From JANMDN01 sp031376285 (GTDB lineage: Bacteria > Actinomycetota > Thermoleophilia > Miltoncostaeales > Miltoncostaeaceae): 64,000 nt of DNA. The notes below the pieces were generated by a model. It was not told the origin of the DNA. It saw nothing but the letters and a program-made list of their open reading frames with translations, and ran no database searches. Where the stretch lies: assembly GCA_031376285.1 (NCBI GenBank), contig JANMDN010000032.1:37761-101760 (forward strand), written 5' to 3'. The position numbers and the translations under genes are program-made. Positions 35,828-44,300 of this stretch are shown in pieces (positions within the stretch are counted from its first letter, which is position 1; the number at the start of each line of letters is the position of its first letter).

Positions 35828-36712
35828 GGAGTCGGCGGTAGCAGATGAGGCAGCAGGCCAGCGCGACGAGTGCGGTGTGGGTTTGGCTGGTGCGCTCGTA
35901 GCAGATGGCCAGGCGCCGGTAGCGGTGCAACAAGGCGATGGTCTGCTCGACTGGCCACCGGTAGCGGCCGAGGCCGCTGCCGTTTGTGGTGCCACGCCGG
36001 GCGATGCAGACGATGATCCCGCGGCGGGTCAGGATCTGGCGGTGACGTCGCGAGTCATAGGCGCGGTCGGCCAGCAGGACCACCGGCCGGCTGATGGGGC
36101 GTCCGACCCGACCCCGGATCGGTGGGATCAACTCGAGCAGCGGGAGCAGTTGGGTGATGTCGTTTCGGTTGGCTGGGGTTACCTGCCACGCGAGCGGGAT
36201 CCCGTTCTTGTCGACGGCGAGGTGGTGCTTGACACCCGGGCGGCCCCGGTCGACGGGACTCGGCCCGGTCCAGGAGCCCCCCTTTTTGCCTGGATGTGGC
36301 TGGAATCGACCGATACCCGACCCAAGTCCAGGACTCCCGCGCCTCGAAGCTGGCCAAGGAGCAGCTCATGCAGCGCGTCCCACACTCCCGCGGCTTGCCA
36401 TTCGCGCAACCGGCGCCAGCACGTCATCCCTGACCCGTAGCCGAGTTCCTGCGGAAGGTGCTCCCACGGGATTCCTGTCGCCAGGACAAACACGATCCCC
36501 GACAAACACGCCCGGTCATCCAGGCGCCGCCTCCCGGGATAGCGAAACCGTCGAGGATGGGCAGGCAACAGCCCCTCGATGCGCGCCCACAACCCATCTG
36601 GGATCTCCCACGGCCGACCCCGGCTGGCACCGGTCTTGCTGCCTTGCACGGTCTCAGACACCACCTGGCTCCCTCCCCGAGCATGACCCATGCCCGAGAA
36701 GTTCGCCATCAA
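35817..36712 (-). CDS. IS5-type transposase made by -1 frameshifting
   Basis: A DDE transposase in two overlapping frames. The first frame (36712 down to about 36290) has WEIPDGLWARIEGLLP, RRLDDRACLSGIVFVLATG and the first catalytic Asp in VSVDSSHIQAKRG. At the sequence GCAAAAAGGGGGG near 36285-36297 a -1 slip moves reading to KKGGSWTGPSPVDRGRPGVK, then LADRAYDSRRHR (second Asp) and GRYRWPVEQTIALLHRYRRL (catalytic Glu), ending at 35817. The A-run followed by G-run is a plausible programmed slippery site and is the standard expression mode in this IS group. Catalytic residues are intact. Confidence 0.85.
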
Positions 36713-36726
36713 CCCACCCCACCCTT

Positions 36727-36743
36727 CATTCTGTTAGACGCTC
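36727..36743 (-). repeat. Terminal inverted repeat of the IS5-type element (transposase start side)
   Basis: GAGCGTCTAACAGAATG on the minus strand; 16 of 17 bases match the other end. Confidence 0.85.
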
Positions 36744-36952
36744 TAAGGCACGAAGGTCGGTTCGTTGCCCTCGCTGACCTCCATCACCATTTCCTTGAGC
36801 TGGTCGACCGATGCGCCCTCTGGAGCGCACCTGCGGGGTCCATACCGGTCCCAGGGGCGAGAGCGAGCAGGCAGGTGCCCCTCCCAAGTAGGTCACGCTG
36901 GTGCCGTTAGCCGGCCTTCTGCTTCCGCGATCTGACCAGCCACCGGCTCGTT

Positions 36953-37243
36953 ATGGACGCCTACGCTCAACCAGAGGCGTTTCATGGATCGGGACGGGCC
37001 GCGGACTTTCGGCTCTCCGAATCGTGCCAAATCCCTCGAAGGCTCCAGATCAGAGAGCCGTCCGTGAGAGAGACGCAGCACGGACTCGCCGACCCGGAGG
37101 CGACGAGGCACACCGGACACTGTCGGAACTATCCGCGGCGGCGGGCTGCGACCGGCATGTTCTGGCTCGCAGCGCACTACCGGGACGGGTTCTTCGTCAA
37201 GATCCGCAATGTGCCGGACGGAAACAACGCGCCCTTTCCCTGA
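36953..37243 (+). other. Gap 36778-37359 with a weak, possibly decayed reading frame
   Basis: No secure gene lies here. A plus frame from the ATG at 36953 ends at 37243 with a convincing-looking tail (TGMFWLAAHYRDGFFVKIRN then VPDGNNAPFP). After the TGA the same frame goes on with GYFTAALRFPRVERARSV before a second stop. The first half of the frame has irregular codon use. It may be the 3' remnant of a decayed gene with a premature stop. A genuine readthrough or recoded UGA is not supported. Confidence 0.2.
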
Positions 37244-37359
37244 GGCTACTTCACTGCCGCGCTTCGCTTTCCTCGCGTCGAACGGGCCCGGTCCGTCTGA
37301 TAGATCCGGCAGGAGTCTCACTGTTCCCCGGACTGCTGCATTCCCCCGGCGGGGTTCAT

Positions 37360-38523
37360 ATGGTCCAGCCAACGATGAGCCTTAGAACCTTCGTGGTAGT
37401 CGCCAAGGCAAGGGCCCTTGTTCGGATCGAGCGAGGGGAGGCTGTTCGGGTTCTCGACTTCCCGATCGAAGGCTCCCGCATTGACATCGTCTATCGGACG
37501 AGGTTCGTTGACGAGGGTTTCGAGGATCCGGTGGGACGGGAGCTGTGGGCAGAGATCTCCGGCCCGGCCGATGACATCGATACGGCCGTCCGCCAGTTCA
37601 CTAACGCGGCCAATGGAGTCGCCGGGATCTTGGCAGTCTCCGCTAACGGATCAATCGAGGACTTCGACTTGGAGGTCGCGTTTGAGAAGACGACGGGCGT
37701 GTCCGAACGGGCTTTCCTCGCGCAGGCGGGGACTCCCGAGCGGGGAGTTCCGCCCAACCGGCGCTCACTCAACATCCCGTGTACCGTCGCCCTGCTGGAA
37801 GCCTTCGTGCCCCATGCCGACGCATCGCGCCTGAATCGAGCCATCGGCCAATACCGGATCGCTCTGCGCAACTGGGCGGTCGGTTCCGAGGTTCTCGCGC
37901 TCGCCCATCTGTACATGGCGGCGGAGGCGCTCACTCCTGTTGCATTGCGCCAGGAGTTGGAGCGATCCTGCCTCGACAAGCGAGGCCTGATCGCGGAGTG
38001 GGGCATCGAGGATCGCCAACTTGACGCTGAGGTCCGAAGACGGATCATCTTCGCCGGCGATGACGACGCGTACATGCGGTCTAGGAGAGCCAGCGACGGC
38101 TTCGAGCATGGCTTTATGACGTTCCCTGAGGTTCATGCCATCGCGGTCGAAATGCGCGAGCGAACAGCTGCGCACATTCGGGCCGCCCTCCTAGGACTTG
38201 GCGGGGTGGCAGCACAAAGCGCGTCGGTGCTGCTCAAACATCCGTTTGAGGTCCCGGTCACACCCAACACCACTCGCGCCTACCTTCATGGCCGCATCAT
38301 CGGGGAAGGCGATGAACTGGCCGCAACGGGGCACGCCTATCCGTTTCTTGACTGGGATCTTGAACTCGGCGGCTGGAAGCGCGAGGCAAACGGCGAGCAC
38401 AGCGTCGCGATTAACATGAACGCCGCTCCACGATTCGCCGACCACCTCGTCCTTGGAGTTGACGGAGTCGCGTTGCAGCGATCCAGGACAGACATTGAGC
38501 GACTCGACGATCCCGACGGCTAG
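37360..38523 (+). CDS. Hypothetical protein with helical C-terminal region (387 aa)
   Basis: Unknown function. I place the start at the ATG at 37360 (MVQPTMSLRTFVVVAKARAL); codons upstream look non-coding. The N-terminal third is strand-rich (VRVLDFPIEGSRIDIVYRTR, WAEISGPADDIDTAVRQF). The middle is helical (LNRAIGQYRIALRNW, SEVLALAHLYMAAEALTPV, LERSCLDKRGLIAEWGI) with the look of an Apea-HEPN-type region, followed by FMTFPEVHAIAVEMRERTA. I cannot confirm a HEPN catalytic motif. It ends about 230 bases before the tRNA-Val remnant and probably belongs to the flank on the left side of that site. Confidence 0.65.
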   Translation: MVQPTMSLRTFVVVAKARALVRIERGEAVRVLDFPIEGSRIDIVYRTRFVDEGFEDPVGRELWAEISGPADDIDTAVRQFTNAANGVAGILAVSANGSIEDFDLEVAFEKTTGVSERAFLAQAGTPERGVPPNRRSLNIPCTVALLEAFVPHADASRLNRAIGQYRIALRNWAVGSEVLALAHLYMAAEALTPVALRQELERSCLDKRGLIAEWGIEDRQLDAEVRRRIIFAGDDDAYMRSRRASDGFEHGFMTFPEVHAIAVEMRERTAAHIRAALLGLGGVAAQSASVLLKHPFEVPVTPNTTRAYLHGRIIGEGDELAATGHAYPFLDWDLELGGWKREANGEHSVAINMNAAPRFADHLVLGVDGVALQRSRTDIERLDDPDG

Positions 38524-38726
38524 GGTCCAGATGGACGACGGCGGTCATGCTTCGGAGAGGAGCCACGACGCGCGAGGCTCGCGATTCCCTTCTGCCCCGA
38601 AACGGTGTTCAACGAGCTGCACGTCCTCGTCCAGCGAATCTCCCTACATGTTCCAGCAGTGGGGAATCGTTCCTGAGGGGCTTTTTGACGTCTTTCCCCC
38701 GCAGGCCGTTTCGGCCAAGAAACGAA

Positions 38727-38750
38727 AAACCCCCGCGTTTGCGGGGGTTT
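38727..38750. terminator. Strong bidirectional hairpin terminator
   Basis: AAACCCCCGC and its inverse GCGGGGGTTT surround a GTTT loop. On the minus strand the hairpin is followed by a TTTTTC run, a good intrinsic terminator; on the plus strand only TTT follows. It lies six bases beyond the 3' end of the tRNA-Val remnant, the normal place for that tRNA's terminator, and downstream of the gene ending at 38523. Confidence 0.8.
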
Positions 38751-38755
38751 CTGAA

Positions 38756-38802
38756 TGGGCGATACTGGGCTCGAACCAGTGACCCCCAGCTTGTCGAGCT
38801 GG
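38756..38802 (-). other. 3' part of a tRNA-Val(GAC): probable integration (att) site
   Basis: Read on the minus strand this has an anticodon-stem-like hairpin around GAC, then GGGGGTCACTGG, TTCGAGCCCAG and TATCGCCCA: a T-arm and 3' acceptor strand as in tRNA-Val(GAC). The expected 5' acceptor GGGCGAT and the D-arm are absent upstream, so the gene is not complete. Position 33 of the anticodon loop is C where tRNAs have U, suggesting identity starts at the anticodon. Tyrosine integrases commonly leave such anticodon-to-3'-end copies. The native terminator follows it, so the ancestral flank is to the left and the inserted DNA to the right. Confidence 0.72.
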
Positions 38803-39111
38803 GGACTCTTTGGCCCAGAGTCTCGATTCAGCAGGGGCTTTCTCCCCGCCCTCGTCTTCCCCACACCCCTCCCCACACTTTGCAGCGCTCCCGGAACCCG
38901 GCCGCGGGCCCTCCCGTGGTCGCGCAAGCACCTCGGCGCACGATCAGCGTCATCTCAAACGACACCTTGCACCAGGCCGGGGATGTCTCCGAGCGAAGCG
39001 ACCTCGCTACCTCGACCGGAGTCATCGTCCGGCAGGACTGTGTCTGGGGAGACGAGCAAACTGCGGGTCACCGGCCGGGTGGCTCCGATATCGGGTGACC
39101 ACACTCGTATC
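38803..39111. other. Non-coding stretch right of the tRNA-Val remnant
   Basis: I see no gene, hairpin or repeat here that I can support. Open frames on the plus strand that start in the tRNA remnant are antisense translations of it. Confidence 0.5.
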
Positions 39112-40258
39112 TCATAGAGTCCGGGAGAGGCTGCCGGCCAAGGTGGCGGAGTATTCCGCGAGGCGGGGCGTCTCGTCGAGCCACCGCTTCGGTGCGGCAT
39201 AGGCGGTGGCGGCGGGCTCCGGGACGTCGGTCCTCCGGACGCCGACTCTGAGTGAGAGTTGGTCGCTGGACGCTCGGATGGTGATGGGGACCGTCTCGCC
39301 GGCAGTGGCGGTCGCGGGTGCCCCGACCGAAAGCTCTAGTGGCTCGCCGCCGAGTCCGTGGTCTTGCCATCCGAAGAGGGTCAGTATCGAGTTGATTCAC
39401 GCGCTCGTCGCCCGGGAGGTCGAGGTGTCCGAGCCAGTGAGGGATCATGCCTTGACCGCGCTGACCCCATTCGGGCGGCCGCGCGGAGCCGAGGAGAACT
39501 GTTCCGTCGCCATCCCAGCGCGTCTCGTCGACGACGAGACCGTCATGGGTCTGGCGGAGGTAGGCGTCGGTTTGCTGCCGGTCACCGACGATGGCGAAGG
39601 CGTCGACCCCCGCGAGCCGCTCCTCTTCTCGTTCGATCTCGGCGTGGAAGCGCGCTGCGTCGCCCAGCTTGGCGGGAGAGATACCGGAGGGCAGGGTATT
39701 GGCAAGGGAGCGCCGTCGATCGGATCCGACGTTGACGCAGTCGAGCAGGGTAGGAGTTCATGGACCGATGGGCAGGTCCGCAGGAAGGAACGCAGGCGGC
39801 GGCGAAGCAGCCCGAACGTCGGTGGCAGACCGTTCGCGAGCGCGTCAGCTGCTCCAGCTGCTCCGCGATACGGGGTTCCGAGGGTGATGAGCCTTCGAAC
39901 GTGCCGATGCCCTCCACCTTGGGCGATGTGGTGGCGCGCGACTAAGCCCCCCATGGAGTGGGCGATCAGCACGACCTGGCGGTCGCCGTGTTCGCGCTTG
40001 AGTGCATCGACTCGGTCCGCGAGCGCGGCGGCGCTGAGGGCATTCGTTTGGCGCCAGTCGTAGGGGAACTCGACGACCTGGGACCGGGTTTCCCGTCGGA
40101 GCCTGTCGATCAGCGGCCCGTACCAGCCGTAGGACACCAGGCCGGGGATGTGGTGCCCACCGTGGTAGATCTCGCTGGCGTGTAGGGGCGCGTCGAGGTC
40201 GGCGAGGCGCGCGAAGGGTTTGCCCCGTGTGACGAGCAGCCGAGCGAAGTGGCTCGCC
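39112..40258 (-). pseudogene. Alpha/beta-hydrolase (lipase/LCAT-like), truncated and frameshifted
   Basis: Reading down from 40250, the minus strand gives GLVSYGWYGPLIDRLRRETR, VVEFPYDWRQTN and the nucleophile elbow VVLIAHSMGGLVARHHIAQ, then LITLGTPYRGAAGAAD: a lipase of the LCAT/PGAP1 kind. Near 39755 it shifts frame to DCVNVGSDRRRSLANTLPSG and VDAFAIVGDRQQTDAYLRQ, then DETRWDGDGTVLLGSA (catalytic Asp region), and it shifts again near 39390-39450 to LTLFGWQDHGLGGEPLELSV before a stop at 39112. The N-terminus, including the oxyanion strand, is missing, and the reading begins exactly at the tRNA-Arg remnant. Gene decay is likely, though sequence errors could account for part. Confidence 0.78.
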
Positions 40259-40299
40259 TCCGGAGCCAGAAGTCGCAGGTTCGAATCCTGCCGCGCGCA
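40259..40299 (+). other. 3' part of a tRNA-Arg(CCG): probable integration (att) site
   Basis: TCCGGAGCCAGAAGTCGCAGG, then TTCGAATCCTGC and CGCGCGCA: the anticodon loop from the CCG triplet, 3' anticodon stem, five-base variable loop, T-arm and 3' acceptor of a tRNA-Arg(CCG). No matching 5' half lies upstream, where lipase coding sequence runs directly into it. The integrase remnant ends right beside it on the other side. Identity beginning in the anticodon loop is the classic crossover segment of tyrosine recombinases. Because neither side holds the 5' half, this resembles attP or the shared site between two tandem elements. Confidence 0.75.
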
Positions 40300-40306
40300 T
40301 TCGCGT

Positions 40307-41293
40307 TTTACCTGCTGAGAACGATTTCTGAGCCCTCGAGGCGCCTCTCGGAGCCCCCCGGAAGGGTGGCGTGGGAACGACGTGGGAACATTTCGTTCCC
40401 ACCGAACCGCCTCGCGGGCCTCTCTGACCGCCTCCTCGATCGGAACCCTCACCCCCACCTCGGCCTCCGCGAAGATGCCCGCGTAGTGGCGCCAGAGGGT
40501 CTGGGTGTCGCCATGCCCGAGCGCCGCCGCCACGAGAGTCGGCGGCCGGCCCTCGTAGATGAGAAGGCTCGCGAAGGTGTCGCGGCCGTTGTACGGGATG
40601 ATCCCGGAGAGCCCCGCTCGCTCGCTGGCCGCCCGAAAGGCCCGGCTGCGCCAGTTGGTCAGGTGCAGGAACCCGCCCTGAAGGGCCGCGTCCTTGGGTC
40701 GGTCGGCGCGGCCGAGGCTCGGGCAGACGAGGTCACCTGGATCGGCCCACCCAGTACGCTCGGGCCAGGCGGCGAGGTCGTCGGCGAGGGGCCCGATCAC
40801 CGTGACGCCGCGGGCCCGGCCGGTCTTGGTGTCCTTCAGCTCGCCGTGGGTGTAGGCACGGTGGACGTGGAGGGTGGCGCCCACGTCGGCCCAACGAAGC
40901 GCGAGGGCCTCCTCGGGCCGGAGCCCCGCGTAGGCCATGAGGCCCAAAGCACCTGGTCGCGCTGGGTCGGCAGCTCGATCCTCAGGCGCTCAGCCTCCAT
41001 CGGCGACAGCGGCCGCGCCGGGGCGGGCGTGTGCGGCAGCCGCTTGATCCCAAGGCAGGGGTTGGTCGGGATGAGGCCGTCCTCGACCGCCGCCCCGAGC
41101 GCGGCCGGCAGGACGCGCATCGTGACGTTGGCGGTCGCGTTGGTGGCCCCGCGATCGAGCATCTCCGCGCGAAAGTCGCGCACCCGGGCCCGGCCGAGGT
41201 CCCGTAAGCGCACGCCGCCGCCTGCTGGTGCCAGAGCCACTCGCGCTCGGCCTTGCCCGCGGTCTTGGCCGGTGGTTCGCCGAGAGGTCACCG
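40307..41293 (-). pseudogene. Tyrosine integrase, frameshifted, adjacent to the tRNA-Arg site
   Basis: The catalytic domain is in one frame from 40947 downward: GLMAYAGLRPEEALALRWAD (first Arg), IIPYNGRDTFASLLIYEG (second Arg), LGHGDTQTLWRHYAGIF (His and nucleophile Tyr). Upstream, the core-binding part (ATNATANVTMRVLPAALGAA, NPCLGIKRLPHTP) is in a different frame. One missing base near 40945 would join them (LPTQRDQV to ALGLMAYAG), and another break lies near 41230 after EREWLWHQQAAA. After the catalytic domain the frame has no stop and runs through the tRNA remnant into the lipase, so the native end is unclear. The gene is probably inactive. Confidence 0.75.
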
Positions 41294-41387
41294 TCGTAAC
41301 CCACTCGATCGGGGGATGGATAGGCGGCTCCGGCGTGAGGAAGGAGCGAATGGATGACGGCGCTCCTCATTCCCCTGAGGCGGCGGC

Positions 41388-44300
41388 GTGGTAGCGTCGA
41401 CGCATAAGGGCCCGTCGCGGCTCACGAGGTCTACCCCATTGCCGTTCTCCCCGCCTCCATCCCGCGCACGGCGGACGCCGCGTCAGCGAGCGGTTCCCTT
41501 GGTCTGCGCCCTCGTCTGCGGCCTCGTCGGCCCCGCCGGTGCCTTCCTGCTCGCGCTCCCGGCGGCCGGCGCTGCCCCCCCACCACCCGATCTGAGGCCT
41601 CTGCCCCCGGCGCACCCATTCCAGCTCGGGCTCCGGGCGCGGGCCATCACGCCGCCCGGCGGCGTCGATTCCGCCACCGTCACCCGGGGCGTCCCCGCGC
41701 GCGGCGACGTGCACTACCTCGTCCAGTTCCGCAAGCTCCCGACCGCCGGGACCGAGGCACGACTCGCCGGGGACGGCATCTCGCTCGGGACCTACGTCGG
41801 CGGGAACGCGTACGTCGCCTCGAGCACCGCGGCCGACGTCGACGCGCTCGCGACCGACGCCTCCGTGAGGTGGGTCGGCCCCCTAGCGCCGCGCGACAAG
41901 ATCGATCCGGCGCTCGCGCGGGGGGAGGTGCCTCGCTGGGCACGCCGTCCCGGCGGCGAGGCCGTCCTCATCGTCACCCTCCACCCGGATGTCCGGCCCG
42001 CCGACGTGCGTCCCACCCTCGCGTCGCTGGGTCGGGTCGCGAGCGAGGAGCCCACCCTTCCGGCGATCGTCCTGACCGCGCACCTGTCGGATGTCGAGCG
42101 CATTGCCGCGGTCGACGGCGTGCAGTACGTCGGGGTCGTCGACGACGCGCTCGTCCCGACGAACGACGTCGCCCGCCAGACGGCGAAGACCGAGCAGGCA
42201 TGGGCGCTCGACCCCATGGCGCCGGTCCGCGGCGCCGGCGTCGTCGGCCTCGTCGAGGACGTGGGCATCGTCGACACGACGCATCCGGACTTCCTGGCCG
42301 GCGGCCCCCCGGGGGCGCCGAACCGGATTGTCGACACGGAGCCGCCACCACCGAACGGCGCTCCGAAGCACGCGACGCACGTGGCCGGCATCTTCGCCGG
42401 CGACGGTACCGCCAGCGCCCCCCACGGCGGGGCGGCCCTCCAGTGGTCGGGGCACGCGCCGCGGGCCTCGATCCGCTCGTTCGCGATCACCGGTGAGATC
42501 GAGGAGCAGAACGCCGACATAACGGCCGACTTCACCAAGGCCATGGGCTCGGCGGTCGGCCCACGACCCGGCGTCGATCTCGCGACGATGTCGCTCGGGC
42601 AGCCGAGTCCGGCGACGTGTGACCGGGGCGGCCTCTACACCTCCTCCGCCGTCCAGATGGACGGCTTCGTTCGGGGGGCCATCCCGGGCTCCGATGGGCG
42701 GCCGCAGCCGCTGATTCTCACGGTCGCGGCCGGCAACTGGCGGTCGATCTTCAACCCTCCGCCCGGGCTCCCCGGCACGTTTGCTATCCCCACCTGCGGC
42801 GACTATGGGTCCCTCTCGACCGTCGCGGCCGCGAAGAACCCGGTGATCGTCGGCGCCGTCAACTCCGACACTGCGACGGTCACGTCGTCCTCGAGCTGGG
42901 GCCCAACGCAGGACGGCCGACTGAAGCCGGACCTAGTCGCGCCCGGCTGCAACACGAAGTGGCTCGATGCCCCGCCCAAGCAGATCACGTCGACGGCGGT
43001 CGGCGGCGGCTACACGGAGATGTGCGGCACCAGCATGGCGACCCCGCTCGTCGCTGCCGTGAACGCGCTGGTGATCGAGGAGTGGCGCAAGGCGCATCCG
43101 AGCACGCGGCCGTCGCCGTCGACCGCGAAGGCGATCCTCATCCACACGGCTGCGCCGGCATCGGTGCCCGCGTCGCTCACGACGGGGCTGCCGGGCGCGA
43201 ACGACGGCATCACGCTCGTCGACCCCCGCGGCGGCAGCGCAGGTGTCGACCTGGGCGTGATCTACCGCGACCCCGGGGCGCCGAACGCCCCGTTCTCCGC
43301 GACCGTCACCCCGGACGCGAAGTCGCTGATCGTCGACCTCGCCACCAACGGCGCGGGCGCGGTCACGACCACCGCGAACGACATCGTGGCGGCGGTCAAC
43401 GCCCAGGCCCGGGCGGGGACGCAGCGCTCCTTCCAGGCGCACCTCGCGTTCGGCGGGGACCCGGCGAAGCCGTGGGGTGGCAACACGGGGGCCGGAGTCG
43501 TCGCGGCACTCCCCGCCGCGAACCTGTCGGGGGGCGGTGTCGTGAGCGGGCCCGACTTCCGCAGCGGCTGGGGGATGGTCGATGCGCTCGAGGCGGTGAA
43601 GCTCGTCGCCGACGACGCCAGGAACCCGCGGATCCACGTCGGGGCGGCGGCCACGACCGAGCTCGACCGCTGGAGCTTCAGCTCGGACGGGACCACCGAC
43701 CCCAAGGTGACGCTGGTGTGGGACGACCCACCCGGCGCCGCCCTCGCGCGCCCAGCGCTCGTCAACGATCTCGACCTCCGGCTCGTCGATCCCGCGGGCA
43801 CGGTCTACCGGCCGCTCGTCCAGGACCCGACCAAGCCGATGGCGCCGGCGATCCAGGGGAACGACCGGATCAACAACGTCGAGCAGGTACGGGCGACGCG
43901 CCGCACCGGGGTCTGGCAGGTCCGAGTCTTCGGCACGTCGGTTCCGCAGGGCCCGCAGGAGTACTCGCTGGTCATGCCCCCGTCGAACGTCGTTGACGTC
44001 GCCGACGCCGACGCCATGGAGGGCGGGTCGGGAGAGGCCCGGAGCCTCGACTTCCAGCTCCGCCTCAGCCCGCCCAACCCGGACGGACCCGTGTCGGTCG
44101 ACTACGAGACCCTCGACGGCACCGCCACGGTCGCGTCCGGCGACTATCAGCGCACGTTCGGAACGATCACGTTTCCGCCCAACACCTCGGGCCCCCTCAC
44201 CATGTCCGTACCGGTCGTCGGCGACGCCGACCCCGAGGGACCCGAGACGGTCAGGCTCGATCTCTCGAGCCCGCGCGGCGGGGTGCTCGCGCACGCCCAG

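Larger units (their letters stand above)
35811..36743 (-). mobile_element. IS5-family insertion sequence, IS427-like group (933 bp)
   Basis: A complete element: 17-bp terminal inverted repeats with one mismatch, a two-frame DDE transposase filling nearly all of the interior, and TA at 35809-35810 and 36744-36745 as the apparent target duplication. TA or CTAG-type targets are usual for the IS427 group. It lies within the secreted-protein gene, opposite in orientation to it. Nothing suggests decay, so it may be recently active. Confidence 0.88.
34684..36777 (+). pseudogene. Secreted Ig-like-domain protein, frameshifted and split by an IS
   Basis: The 5' part encodes a hydrophobic export segment (SRSLMVVTTLAGALPATGSAA) and a region with INPTGGPALGQAPVSLVDG. 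At a run of five A near 35287 the frame shifts by one base; after it the protein continues KSGLEVTYEDSTPPLLVGS, with Ig/PKD-like strands (AAIEWGDGQRDQLTVTP, LTDLAGNATRTSLGTITV) and STLTCSATFSGDP. At 35811 an IS5-type element interrupts the codons after DAGLTL. Removing the IS and one TA copy rejoins the frame to LTLKARRSVRCPR and a stop at 36777. So the original protein was about 390 aa and probably surface-exposed. Confidence 0.75.

Noticed and set aside
36893..37372. 159-codon minus-strand frame
   Set aside because: No ribosome site, atypical composition, no protein-like motif; it overlaps the more protein-like plus frames.
38755..39117. Plus-strand frame starting with GDTGLEPVTPSLSS-like text
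   Set aside because: This is the well-known antisense translation of a tRNA 3' end, not a protein.
40207..40299. Possible 93-nt class II or selenocysteine tRNA starting GCGCGCG
   Set aside because: The 5' part lacks a D-arm, is plainly lipase coding sequence, and the sequence only becomes tRNA-like from the anticodon loop onward.
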